A DNA stretch of 64,000 bases from Bacteroidota bacterium. GTDB lineage: Bacteria; Bacteroidota; Bacteroidia; Bacteroidales; Tannerellaceae. The stretch covers positions 62,001-126,000 of the forward strand of contig JAEYVY010000016.1 in the NCBI GenBank assembly GCA_023429375.1, read 5' to 3'. How positions within the stretch are numbered: the first letter of the stretch is position 1; every line of letters begins with the position of its first letter. A program made the position numbers and the translations under genes. The notes under the pieces were generated by a model. The model was not told where the DNA came from and did no database searches. It saw nothing but the letters and a program-made list of their open reading frames with translations. Shown here piece by piece: positions 27,977 to 36,633 of the stretch.

Positions 27977-28725
27977 AACACTTTCTTTCTTAGCTGGAAG
28001 TCTTTTCCTAAGTATTTTTCGCGAACAATCTCATTTTCTGCCAATTGTTCAGCCGTACCTTGAAACAAGACTTTGCCTTCAAACAACAAGTAGGCTCGAT
28101 CTGTGATACTTAGGGTTTCATACACATTATGGTCGGTAATCAGGATACCTATATTCTTATGTTTCAATTTAGCAACGATAGCTTGAATATCCTGAACGGC
28201 AATTGGGTCTACACCGGCAAACGGTTCGTCCAGCATGATGAACTTCGGATCAATAGCCAAGCAACGGGCTATCTCGACACGACGGCGTTCACCTCCAGAT
28301 AATTGGTCACCCAAGTTTCTGCGCACTTTATGTAATCCGAATTCAGCAATCAGGCTTTCTAATTTCTCTTTCTGGTATTCAGGCGTGGTTTCTGTCATTT
28401 CCAATACTGAACGGATATTGTCTTCAACCGTCATTTTACGAAATACCGAAGCTTCTTGTGCCAGATATCCAATCCCATTGCGTGCTCTCTTGTAAACCGG
28501 AAACTTGGTAATTTCCATGTCGTTCAAGAAAATCTTTCCTTCATTTGGCGTAACAAGTCCTACTGTCATATAAAAAGTCGTCGTTTTACCCGCTCCATTT
28601 GGACCGAGCAATCCAACGATTTCACCTTGCTTCACATTTATGGAAACATGGTTAACCACAGTTCGTGTTCTATATTTTTTCACGAGATCCTCCGTTCGGA
28701 GCACCATTTGTTGTTCGTCATTCAT
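27973..28725 (-). CDS. lptB: LPS export ABC transporter ATP-binding protein LptB
   Basis: LptB powers extraction of lipopolysaccharide from the inner membrane with LptF and LptG. The 250-residue product has Walker A (GLLGPNGAGKTTTFYMTVGL), the LptB-type Q-loop region (NGIGYLAQEASVFRKMTVED), the signature LSGGERRRVEIARCLA, and Walker B (FIMLDEPFAGVDPIA). These are LptB-specific phrasings. lptFG are not in the window. Confidence 0.96.
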   Translation of the reverse strand: MNDEQQMVLRTEDLVKKYRTRTVVNHVSINVKQGEIVGLLGPNGAGKTTTFYMTVGLVTPNEGKIFLNDMEITKFPVYKRARNGIGYLAQEASVFRKMTVEDNIRSVLEMTETTPEYQKEKLESLIAEFGLHKVRRNLGDQLSGGERRRVEIARCLAIDPKFIMLDEPFAGVDPIAVQDIQAIVAKLKHKNIGILITDHNVYETLSITDRAYLLFEGKVLFQGTAEQLAENEIVREKYLGKDFQLRKKVF

Positions 28726-28741
28726 ACCATAAGATTTGCTG

Positions 28742-28749
28742 CAAAGTTA
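28742..28749 (-). promoter_or_regulatory. -7 box of the lptB promoter
   Basis: TAACTTTG on the minus strand lies 17 bases upstream of the lptB start. I found no matching TTG at the expected distance, so only the -7 element is supported. Confidence 0.5.
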
Positions 28750-28762
28750 GTATAAAAAAACG

Positions 28763-28770
28763 TATATTTG
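28763..28770 (+). promoter_or_regulatory. -7 box of the mlaE-mlaF promoter
   Basis: TATATTTG lies 26 bases before the permease start, and its predicted transcription start is near 28777. It is only 13 bases from the divergent lptB box, so the two transcription units may compete for polymerase. Confidence 0.55.
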
Positions 28771-28795
28771 CACCATAAAACACAAACAAGCAGGA

Positions 28796-29542
28796 ATGTA
28801 TAAATCATTACATAGAATGGGAGAATACACGCTCCTAATGAAGAAATCGATCACTTTGCCTGATCGTTGGAGTATGTTCTTCAAACAATTAATACGTGAA
28901 ATATATAAGTTGGGAGTCGATTCATTGTGGATCGTAATTATCATTTCCATATTTATCGGTACCGTTATTGCTATTCAGATATCGCTAAATATCAGTTCTC
29001 CCTTAATTCCTAAGTTTACCATTGGTTATACTACACGTGAAATTATCTTATTGGAGTTTTCATCCTCCATCATGTGTTTGATTCTGGCAGGTAAAGTGGG
29101 TAGTAACATCGCTTCTGAAATAGGAACGATGCGTGTAACCGAGCAAATCGATGCGATGGAAATCATGGGTGTAAATTCAGCCAACTACCTGATTCTACCA
29201 AAGATAGCAGGACTAATGATATTTATACCAGTACTCGTTATCTTTAGTATGTTTACCGGGATATTAGGAGGAATTGCTGCCAGTTATCTGGCTACAGATG
29301 GAATGACACCGGCCTCGTTCGAGTATGGGTTGCAGTTCTATTTTAATGCATTCTATATTACATATTCTATCATCAAGTCTGTTGTTTACGCATTCATCAT
29401 TTCGTCGATTGCAGCTTATTTCGGATACTTCGTGAAGGGTGGAGCTCTTGAAGTAGGTAAGGCAAGTACGAATGCGGTTGTGATGAGTAGCGTGATGATT
29501 CTTTTGGCTGATGTGATTTTAACTCATTTAATGCTGACATAA
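28796..29542 (+). CDS. mlaE: MlaE-family lipid transport permease
   Basis: The 248-residue membrane protein has five to six hydrophobic segments and the MlaE/YrbE core: SLWIVIIISIFIGTVIAIQI, EFSSSIMCLILAGKVGSNIA and ASEIGTMRVTEQIDAMEIMG. MlaE permeases move phospholipids between membranes with an MlaF ATPase and an MCE-domain protein. The ATPase follows by 1 base, but no MCE (MlaD) gene is next to it. Confidence 0.92.
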   Translation: MYKSLHRMGEYTLLMKKSITLPDRWSMFFKQLIREIYKLGVDSLWIVIIISIFIGTVIAIQISLNISSPLIPKFTIGYTTREIILLEFSSSIMCLILAGKVGSNIASEIGTMRVTEQIDAMEIMGVNSANYLILPKIAGLMIFIPVLVIFSMFTGILGGIAASYLATDGMTPASFEYGLQFYFNAFYITYSIIKSVVYAFIISSIAAYFGYFVKGGALEVGKASTNAVVMSSVMILLADVILTHLMLT

Positions 29543-29543
29543 A

Positions 29544-30314
29544 ATGATAGAGATAAAAAATATTACGAAATCATTTGATGGACGTATTGTCCTGAATAAC
29601 ATAAGCGGACTGTTTGAGGACGGGAAAACAAATCTCATCATTGGTCGAAGCGGTTCCGGCAAAACCGTTCTTATAAAGAATATTATTGGACTTATGACTC
29701 CTGATTCAGGAGAAGTGCTTTATGATGGCCGTAATTTTCTGAAGATGAACAAAGCCGAACTTAAGTTTTTACGTAGGGAAATGGGTATGCTATTTCAAGG
29801 ATCAGCCCTATTCGATAGCATGACCGTTCTTGAAAATGTAATGTTCCCTTTGGATCTCTTTTCTAATGACTCGAGCAGGGAACGCATGAAAAGAGCTGAG
29901 TTCTGCCTTGAACGCGTAAATCTGAATGGCTTTGGAGATCTATATCCTTCAGAAATAAGTGGAGGGATGATGAAACGTGCTGCTATTGCACGGGCAATAG
30001 CCTTACAGCCTAAGTATCTTTTTTGTGATGAGCCCAACTCCGGTTTGGATCCAAAAACTTCACTTATCATCGACGACCTGATTTATTCCATCACTAAGGA
30101 ATACAACATGACTACAGTAATCAATACGCACGACATGAATTCCGTTATGAATATTGGTGATAACATCATGTTCATTAAAGAAGGAATCCTGGAATGGCAA
30201 GGAGACAAAAGTCAGGTAATTTCATCGAACAATCAAGCCTTGAATGATTTTATCTTTGCCTCCGACTTATTCAGGAAAGTAAAGGAAATGGAAAACCAGC
30301 AGACAGAGGGATAA
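29544..30314 (+). CDS. mlaF: MlaF-like ABC transporter ATP-binding protein
   Basis: The 256-residue product has Walker A (LIIGRSGSGKTVLIKNIIGL), the signature SGGMMKRAAIARAIA, typical of MlaF-type ATPases with GGM in place of GGQ, and Walker B (YLFCDEPNSGLDPKTSLIID). It pairs with the upstream permease. A terminator hairpin follows 50 bases after the stop. Confidence 0.92.
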   Translation: MIEIKNITKSFDGRIVLNNISGLFEDGKTNLIIGRSGSGKTVLIKNIIGLMTPDSGEVLYDGRNFLKMNKAELKFLRREMGMLFQGSALFDSMTVLENVMFPLDLFSNDSSRERMKRAEFCLERVNLNGFGDLYPSEISGGMMKRAAIARAIALQPKYLFCDEPNSGLDPKTSLIIDDLIYSITKEYNMTTVINTHDMNSVMNIGDNIMFIKEGILEWQGDKSQVISSNNQALNDFIFASDLFRKVKEMENQQTEG

Positions 30315-30365
30315 TTACCAACTGTCATCCCGATGCCGTTTCCCATTGATTATCAATACATAAAA

Positions 30366-30406
30366 AATATCCCGATCTTTTTTAAAAACGTTCGGGGTGT
30401 TTTTTT
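30366..30406 (+). terminator. Terminator after mlaF, copy of a dispersed hairpin
   Basis: AATATCCCGA (30366-30375) can pair with TTCGGGGTGTT (30391-30401) using wobbles, followed by a run of Ts. The 3' half shares almost 27 bases with the hairpin at 51353-51417 (TTTTTTAAAAACGTTCGGG core), so the two are related sequences and not just similar structures. Confidence 0.7.
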
Positions 30407-30504
30407 AGACTCTTCAATGCGTTGAATTTCATAAGTTAGACTATTAACTTATCACATCGGGATGTGAATCAATTTTTAAGTAGACTTCGAGATAGGCCCA
30501 TAAA

Positions 30505-30537
30505 AAAAAGAGACGCTCTTGTAAAGCGTCTCTTTTT
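30505..30537. terminator. Bidirectional terminator between mlaF and the M16 peptidase gene
   Basis: AAAAAGAGACGC (30505-30516) and GCGTCTCTTTTT (30526-30537) form a perfect 12-bp stem with a 9-base loop. With A-tract and T-tract on either side it can stop transcription both ways. It lies 7 bases after the stop of the minus-strand M16 gene. Confidence 0.88.
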
Positions 30538-30543
30538 ACGTGA

Positions 30544-33459
30544 TTAGTAACCGAATAATTCTTCTTTAGTCACCTTCTTTATTGGTCCATAAGGTTCCAA
30601 ACCTTTTAAGTTCAGATCTTTTTCGTCACCCAAGATACAATAGGTATACTTACGATCTTTTACCCATTTTTGTTGGAATGCTTTTATTTCATCGAGTGTC
30701 ATCGATGGAACTTTTTCATAAAGCGCTTTTCTCGTATCAATTTCTAATCCCAAATCCTGTGCATACAGGTAAGACCACAACACATTGTATTTGGTGATAC
30801 GCTCTGTACGCAAGCGGGTAATCAAGGATTCCTTAGCCAGAATAAATGCTTTTTCTGATTCCGGCATATTATTGATAATGCCATCAAATGCCTGCATTGC
30901 ATCCAACATCTTGTCATTTTGTGTGGCAATGAATGTGCGATAGATATATGGATCCTTTTTCTTTGATGGAGGAATCAAATAGGCGCCAGCTGAATAGGCT
31001 AAACCACGAGCTTCGCGCATTTCTTGGAAAACGATGCTATTCATACTTCCTCCAAAATATTCATTATACATATTCAACAAAGGATTAATATTCACATCAA
31101 ATGATTCTCCTCTGTTTGAGATGGCTGAATAATATATTTGCTTGGCATCGTATTGAGCAATCAAGACTTTGTTTTCAGCAGTTATTTCACGTTTGAATTC
31201 AGTTGCAGCAGGTATAGCTTTTAATGTTTCGGGCACATTATGCTGTTCGTTGATGATGGACAATAAACTTGATTCACTTTCCGGACCATAATACAAAATC
31301 TTATGTTCGAAGCTATTAATCTGATGAATTATATCAACCAACACTTCAGGATTAAGTTCTTGAAGTTCAGCATTGGAGGGCAGATTGGTCGTTGGCGACT
31401 TTGGTCCCCAGATAGCGTATTGAATCAAGCGATTGAAGTTTTGCGATTGATTGAGCTTCGCATCATTACGTTTCTTGATGATATCTGCAGCCAAATTTTT
31501 GTATGCTTGTTCGTTCACTTGAGCATCAGCCAAGATTTCTTCGAACAAAGCCATTGCTTTTGGCATATTTTCCTTCAATCCTTCCAAGGTAACGAACGTA
31601 CGGTCTGTTCCAGGCTGTACGTTGAAATAGCACGCCAAACGATAGAATTCTTCATTTATTTCTTGCAAAGACTTCTTCGATGTTCCTAAATACTTCATGT
31701 ATTCGAATGCCGTTCCAAGAAGCTTGTTGTTGTCGGTTCCCATGTCGAAAACATAAAGCAACGTGAAGATATCGTTCGTTACATTTTGCTTATACAATAC
31801 TGGTATATTTGATTTTGCCTCCAGTTTCTTCATATCCTTAGAAAAATCAATGAATACCGGTTCGATAGGCTCAACTTGCGTTGCTTGTATTTCTGTTAAG
31901 AACACACTGGCAGTATCTCTATTTACGGCAAGTGGCGTAATAGATGGTTTGTCCATCTTCAACTCGTTCGGGTCTTTTCCTTCACGTTTGTAGACTATCG
32001 CATAGTTGTCACCCAAATATTTATTTGCGAAGTCAACCACTTGTTGCTTCGTTACCTTGCTTAAACGGTCAAGGCGTCCTACTGCATCAGCCCAATCTTG
32101 ACCTGCAATAAAGGCGGAAACAAAGGCATCGGCACGTCCTCTGTTTTCGTCCAACTGGAACATTTCTTCCAGCTTAAAGTTATTGATTGAAGCCTGCAAT
32201 AAGCTTTCGTCAAAGTCGCCGTTTCTAAGCTTCACTATTTCTGCCAGGAATAAGTCTTTTACTTCATCCAAAGTTTGTCCTTGTTTCGGGCGCCCGTTGA
32301 TGAATAGCATATCATAGTCTGTCAGTCCATATGAGTAGGCATACGAACTAAGCACCTTTTGTTGTTGGTTCAAGTTCAGGTCAATCAAACCTGCTTTTCC
32401 GTTATAAAGGATACGGGCTACCAACGGTAAAAGTTCATTATCAGGATGCAAGGCTCCCGGTATACGCCAGCTTAAAGAGACATTTGCTGCATCTAAACCG
32501 AATACTTCCTTCACCACTACTTCTTTTAGAGGCGACTCGTGTGTAACTGGCAATGAAGGTAATGAAGGATTTGGAGCCAAGGTTCCGAAATATTTATCAA
32601 TCGTTTTAATCATTTCATCCGGATCAAAATCGCCCGACAAACAAATGGCCATATTATTAGGCACATACCATTGCTTGTAATAATTCTTGATATTGGTAAT
32701 TGAAGGATTCTTCAGATGCTCTTGCGTTCCTAAAACTGTTTGTGTTCCATATGGATGGTCAGGGAAAAGAGCAGCCAGCATAGCTTCACTCACTTTACGC
32801 ATGTCTGACGTAAGCGACATGTTCTTTTCTTCATAAACTGTTTCCAGCTCGGTATGGAATCCACGAATCACATTATTCGCAAAACGATCGGCTTGTATCT
32901 TCGCCCAGTTTTCTATCTGATTGGATGGAATGTCTTCAACATATACCGTTTGGTCAAAACCGGTATAGGCATTTGTTCCATTTGCACCGATTGCAGCCAT
33001 CAATTTATCATATTCATTAGGAATGGCAAGTTTTGATGCTTCGAAAGAGATACTGTCTATCTGATGGTAGATAGCCTTTCTTTCAGCCTCATCGGTAGTC
33101 TTCCGGTAAACTTCAAACAAACGTTCTATTTCATTCAACAAAACTTCTTCTTGTTCATAATTCTGAGTTCCAAATTGTTTTGTTCCTTTAAACATCAGGT
33201 GTTCAAAATAATGAGCTAGCCCGGTAGTCTCTGCCGGGTCGTTCTTTCCTCCTACCCTAACGGCAATATAGGTTTGAATCCTTGGAGTTTCTTTATTAAC
33301 TGTCATGTAGACCTTTAATCCGTTATCCAGTGTGTAAATACGAGCCTTCAGAGGATCATTTGGAACGGAATCATACTTGTAGGGTGAGCTTTCTTTACAG
33401 GAAGTTGTAAACAACATCAAAGCTACAACCAATGGAAGAAAAGATAGTATTCTGCTCAT
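30544..33459 (-). CDS. M16 family zinc peptidase, lipoprotein
   Basis: The 971-residue product has a lipoprotein signal with lipobox Cys21 (VVALMLFTTSCKESS). The N-terminal M16 domain carries the inverted zinc motif HYFEH (His83, Glu86, His87) and the downstream Glu region (ETVYEEKNM). A second M16 domain in the C-terminal half lacks the motif, as in pitrilysin-type clam-shell enzymes. It probably degrades peptides in the periplasm or at the outer membrane; substrates are not known. Confidence 0.94.
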   Translation of the reverse strand: MSRILSFLPLVVALMLFTTSCKESSPYKYDSVPNDPLKARIYTLDNGLKVYMTVNKETPRIQTYIAVRVGGKNDPAETTGLAHYFEHLMFKGTKQFGTQNYEQEEVLLNEIERLFEVYRKTTDEAERKAIYHQIDSISFEASKLAIPNEYDKLMAAIGANGTNAYTGFDQTVYVEDIPSNQIENWAKIQADRFANNVIRGFHTELETVYEEKNMSLTSDMRKVSEAMLAALFPDHPYGTQTVLGTQEHLKNPSITNIKNYYKQWYVPNNMAICLSGDFDPDEMIKTIDKYFGTLAPNPSLPSLPVTHESPLKEVVVKEVFGLDAANVSLSWRIPGALHPDNELLPLVARILYNGKAGLIDLNLNQQQKVLSSYAYSYGLTDYDMLFINGRPKQGQTLDEVKDLFLAEIVKLRNGDFDESLLQASINNFKLEEMFQLDENRGRADAFVSAFIAGQDWADAVGRLDRLSKVTKQQVVDFANKYLGDNYAIVYKREGKDPNELKMDKPSITPLAVNRDTASVFLTEIQATQVEPIEPVFIDFSKDMKKLEAKSNIPVLYKQNVTNDIFTLLYVFDMGTDNNKLLGTAFEYMKYLGTSKKSLQEINEEFYRLACYFNVQPGTDRTFVTLEGLKENMPKAMALFEEILADAQVNEQAYKNLAADIIKKRNDAKLNQSQNFNRLIQYAIWGPKSPTTNLPSNAELQELNPEVLVDIIHQINSFEHKILYYGPESESSLLSIINEQHNVPETLKAIPAATEFKREITAENKVLIAQYDAKQIYYSAISNRGESFDVNINPLLNMYNEYFGGSMNSIVFQEMREARGLAYSAGAYLIPPSKKKDPYIYRTFIATQNDKMLDAMQAFDGIINNMPESEKAFILAKESLITRLRTERITKYNVLWSYLYAQDLGLEIDTRKALYEKVPSMTLDEIKAFQQKWVKDRKYTYCILGDEKDLNLKGLEPYGPIKKVTKEELFGY

Positions 33460-33488
33460 AAGCGTTGTGTATTAGGAAATTAATGATT

Positions 33489-33496
33489 CAAAGATA
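33489..33496 (-). promoter_or_regulatory. -7 box of the M16 peptidase promoter
   Basis: TATCTTTG on the minus strand sits 30 bases before the start codon. The expected -33 position reads ATG and not TTG, a partial match, so the site is plausible rather than certain. Confidence 0.55.
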
Positions 33497-33540
33497 GAAA
33501 AAAAACATATGCCATCATTTTATATGCTTAAAAATCAAAA

Positions 33541-33601
33541 AAAGATGCCTGTTGGCAACAATACTTAGCTTCTGTATTTATTGCTCATCAGGTATCTTTT
33601 T
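33541..33601 (-). terminator. Terminator after metK
   Basis: AAAAGATGCCTG (33541-33552) and CAGGTATCTTTT (33590-33601) pair over 12 positions with one wobble across a 37-base loop. On the minus strand the second arm runs into eight Ts. It starts 20 bases after the metK stop. Confidence 0.7.
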
Positions 33602-33620
33602 ATTACGGGCATCTGTTGAA

Positions 33621-34910
33621 TTATTTCAAACCGAATGCTTCTTTTACTTTATCCACATAATCCAGTTTTTCCCATGTAAACAATTCCACTTCACATACTA
33701 CCGGATTTTCGTTATAACGTGAAACAAACGTCTTCTTAACTGTCTGTGGAACTCGTCCCATATGTCCGTATGACGCTGTTTCGAGATAGATTGGATTTCT
33801 CAGCTTCAAGCGTTCCTCGATAGCTTTCGGACGCATATCAAATAAATCTCCTACCTCTTTAGCTATCTCCCCGTCTGTTAGTGCAACGTTCGAACGTCCA
33901 TAAGTGTTGACAAATATATTCATCGGTTTAGCCACCCCAATTGCATAGGATACTTGAACCAAGATTTCATCTGATACACCTGCTGCAACCAAATTTTTTG
34001 CAATATGACGAGCCGCATAGGCTGCTGAACGGTCTACCTTAGAAGGGTCTTTGCCGGAGAAAGCTCCTCCCCCATGGGCACCTTTTCCTCCGTAGGTATC
34101 TACAATAATCTTACGTCCGGTAAGACCTGTATCACCGTGTGGACCACCAATTACAAACTTTCCTGTCGGATTTACATGATAAATGATATCCTCATTGAAA
34201 AGATCTTGTACATATTTGGGATAACGTGCTTTTACGCGAGGCACAAGTATGCTTTTAACGTCATTATAAATGCGTCTTTGCATAGCCTTGTCTGCTTCTT
34301 CTTGCGAGATACCTTTTGTTGTAATAAACTCATCATGTTGTGTGGAAACTACAATGGTGTCGATGCGAAGAGGTTTGCCGTTATCATCATATTCAATTGT
34401 CACCTGACTTTTGGCATCCGGACGAAGATAAGGCATCAAATCGTTTTCCTCTTTCCTAATCAATGCCAATTCTTGCAGTAAGGCATGTGACAGGTCTAAG
34501 GCCAAAGGCATATAATTTTCTGTTTCATTTGTTGCATAGCCAAACATCATACCTTGGTCGCCCGCTCCTTGATCATAAGGATCTTCACGTTCTACACCAC
34601 GATTGATGTCTCCACTTTGTTCATGAATAGCAGAGAATACGCCACAAGACTTAGCTTCAAATTGGTATTCGCTCTTCGTATAACCGATCTTCTCGATTAC
34701 ACCACGAGCAACTTCCTGCACATCTACATATGCTTTTGATTTAACCTCTCCGGCTAGAACAACCTGTCCGGTTGTTACAAGAGTTTCGCAAGCAACTTTT
34801 GAATTACTGTCATAGGCCAGAAATTCATCAAGCAAAGCATCCGATATTTGATCGGCTACTTTATCGGGGTGCCCTTCAGACACCGATTCGGAGGTAAATA
34901 AATAACTCAT
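33621..34910 (-). CDS. metK: S-adenosylmethionine synthase
   Basis: MetK makes S-adenosylmethionine from methionine and ATP. The 429-residue product has the signatures FTSESVSEGHPDKVADQISD, GAGDQGMMFGYA (the adenosine-binding hexapeptide region), GPHGDTGLTGRKIIVDTYGG and GGGAFSGKDPSKVDRS. It is about 40 residues longer than E. coli MetK, consistent with a Bacteroidetes form. The leader in front carries a SAM-II-like aptamer, which would let the product repress its own gene. Confidence 0.98.
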   Translation of the reverse strand: MSYLFTSESVSEGHPDKVADQISDALLDEFLAYDSNSKVACETLVTTGQVVLAGEVKSKAYVDVQEVARGVIEKIGYTKSEYQFEAKSCGVFSAIHEQSGDINRGVEREDPYDQGAGDQGMMFGYATNETENYMPLALDLSHALLQELALIRKEENDLMPYLRPDAKSQVTIEYDDNGKPLRIDTIVVSTQHDEFITTKGISQEEADKAMQRRIYNDVKSILVPRVKARYPKYVQDLFNEDIIYHVNPTGKFVIGGPHGDTGLTGRKIIVDTYGGKGAHGGGAFSGKDPSKVDRSAAYAARHIAKNLVAAGVSDEILVQVSYAIGVAKPMNIFVNTYGRSNVALTDGEIAKEVGDLFDMRPKAIEERLKLRNPIYLETASYGHMGRVPQTVKKTFVSRYNENPVVCEVELFTWEKLDYVDKVKEAFGLK

Positions 34911-34980
34911 CTTAAATTAAATTGATTGTTGAAATGAATTGAAGGAATTGGATTTCAAGCCGGACGACCTATAAGAGATA

Positions 34981-35031
34981 GTGTTTTTAGCATTTTTTCC
35001 CGTGGTTGCAAGCATTACAAATCTATCCACA
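34981..35031 (-). promoter_or_regulatory. Candidate SAM-II (SAM-alpha) riboswitch
   Basis: Read on the minus strand, P1 would be TGTGG (35031-35027) with CCACG (35005-35001). The loop between contains GATTTG and ends in TTGCAA directly before the P1 3' strand. After P1 comes GGGAAAAAATGCTAAAAAC. The SAM-II aptamer as I remember it has the same arrangement: a loop with GAUUU and UUGCAA, then P1, then a GUGAUAAAU-like segment and GCUAAAAA, forming an H-type pseudoknot. A -7 box TAATTTTG at 35046-35053 would start the transcript just before P1. The gene it precedes, metK, is the expected kind of target. Confidence 0.65.
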
Positions 35032-35045
35032 TCAATTCAATTGTG

Positions 35046-35053
35046 CAAAATTA
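35046..35053 (-). promoter_or_regulatory. -7 box of the metK promoter
   Basis: TAATTTTG on the minus strand places the transcription start near 35039, just 8 bases before the aptamer. No TTG lies at the ideal -33 distance. It sits between the folK stop and the aptamer, so metK need not depend on the upstream operon. Confidence 0.5.
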
Positions 35054-35096
35054 GTATTTATCAGCCAATTAATAGCTGAATTAAACTTATTTATTA

Positions 35097-35561
35097 TTAA
35101 CAATGAAGCCTGTCATAAAGTTGAGACATCGTCTTGTTTAATATGGGATGAACCAAGTCTGGTGCAATTTCTACTAAGGGCTTCAACACAAATTCTCGTT
35201 CATGCATCAAGGGATGTGGTAGCACCAGTATTGGAGATTCCCAAATCAACTGATCATACGTAAGTAAATCTATGTCTATCAACCGGTCTTGATAGGATCC
35301 ATTGCTTTTTGCAGTCCTACCCATCTCTTGTTCGACATCCTGTGTGATAGACAACAGCTCCATAGGCTGAAATTCTGTCTCCATCGACAAGGCGACATTA
35401 AGAAACGTATTCTCTGATTCAAAGCCCCACGGCTCTGTCTCGTACAAAGCAGAAAGGGCAAGAATTTTTCCTACCCTTTCACTTAGCAGCGCAATGGCTG
35501 TTAACATATTATTGTGACGGTTACCCAGATTGGTACCCAAACTCATATAGACGAGAGCCAT
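35097..35561 (-). CDS. folK: 2-amino-4-hydroxy-6-hydroxymethyldihydropteridine pyrophosphokinase
   Basis: FolK transfers pyrophosphate from ATP to the pterin in folate synthesis. The 154-residue product has the N-terminal YMSLGTNLGNRHNNMLTAIA, the catalytic QDRLIDIDLLTYD, and the LPHPLMHEREFVLKPLVEIA signature. It starts 1 base after the queA stop and is the last gene of the ftsX-folK operon. Confidence 0.96.
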   Translation of the reverse strand: MALVYMSLGTNLGNRHNNMLTAIALLSERVGKILALSALYETEPWGFESENTFLNVALSMETEFQPMELLSITQDVEQEMGRTAKSNGSYQDRLIDIDLLTYDQLIWESPILVLPHPLMHEREFVLKPLVEIAPDLVHPILNKTMSQLYDRLHC

Positions 35562-35562
35562 A

Positions 35563-36615
35563 TCAAATGATCAACATTGCATCACCATAGGCACCAAAGC
35601 GATATTTTTCTTTAATAGCCTCTTGGTAAACATCCATCATCAGATCATATCCGGCAAACGATGCTGCCATCATTAGTAATGTTGAATATGGCATATGAAA
35701 ATTAGTTACCATACTCGTTGCCACAGTAAAGTCATACGGAGGGAAAATAAATTTGTTTGTCCATCCACTGAATTCTTTCAAATGTCCATCTGTGCTTACA
35801 GCCGTTTCAATAGCACGCATCACGGAGGTACCAACGGCACAAATTTGTTTTCCGGTGTCTTTACCTTCGTTTACAATACGAACTACATCAGCATTGACGA
35901 TCATTTCTTCAGAGTCCATCTTATGCTTAGTCAAATCTTCAACGTCTATCTCACGGAAATTTCCTAAACCTGAATGAAGTGTCAGAAAAGCAAAACGGCA
36001 ATCTTTAATCTCAAGTCTCTTCATCAGTTCACGGCTAAAGTGCAATCCTGCAGCAGGAGCAACCACAGCACCCTCTTCTGTAGCGAAGATATTTTGATAG
36101 CGTTCTTCATCATCCTCTTCCACTTCGCGTTCAATATATTTAGGCAGTGGAGTTTCACCCAATGCATATAGGGCTTTCTTAAATTCATCATGATCTCCAT
36201 CATACAAGAAACGCAAGGTACGACCACGTGATGTTGTGTTATCAATCACTTCAGCAACCATCGAATCATCCTCTCCGAAATATAGTTTATTTCCGATGCG
36301 GATCTTACGAGCCGGGTCAACCAATACGTCCCACAAACGTAAATCAGCATTTAATTCACGCAACAAGAATACCTCAATACGAGCGCCTGTCTTTTCCTTA
36401 TTGCCATACAATCTTGCAGGAAAAACTTTCGTATTATTAAAAATAAATACGTCTTTTTCATTGAAATAGTCAAGTATATTCTTGAAATGTTCGCGATGTT
36501 CAATCTCTCCCGTCTTACGATGTACCACCATCAATCTTGACTCATCTCTGTTCTTTGCTGGATGCAGTGCGATTAACTCTGTTGGTAAACTAAATTTGAA
36601 TTTTGACAACTTCAT
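35563..36615 (-). CDS. queA: tRNA preQ1(34) S-adenosylmethionine ribosyltransferase-isomerase
   Basis: QueA moves the ribosyl part of S-adenosylmethionine onto preQ1 in tRNA to form epoxyqueuosine. The 350-residue product has the normal QueA length and its signatures: ELIALHPAKNRDESRLMVVH, VFIFNNTKVFPARLYGNKEK, GAVVAPAAGLHFSRELM and MVTNFHMPYSTLLMMAASFA. It is one of two QueA-like proteins in the window; this shorter one looks canonical. It lies between truB and folK. Confidence 0.96.
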   Translation of the reverse strand: MKLSKFKFSLPTELIALHPAKNRDESRLMVVHRKTGEIEHREHFKNILDYFNEKDVFIFNNTKVFPARLYGNKEKTGARIEVFLLRELNADLRLWDVLVDPARKIRIGNKLYFGEDDSMVAEVIDNTTSRGRTLRFLYDGDHDEFKKALYALGETPLPKYIEREVEEDDEERYQNIFATEEGAVVAPAAGLHFSRELMKRLEIKDCRFAFLTLHSGLGNFREIDVEDLTKHKMDSEEMIVNADVVRIVNEGKDTGKQICAVGTSVMRAIETAVSTDGHLKEFSGWTNKFIFPPYDFTVATSMVTNFHMPYSTLLMMAASFAGYDLMMDVYQEAIKEKYRFGAYGDAMLII

Positions 36616-36633
36616 AATAACCTCTATTTTTTC

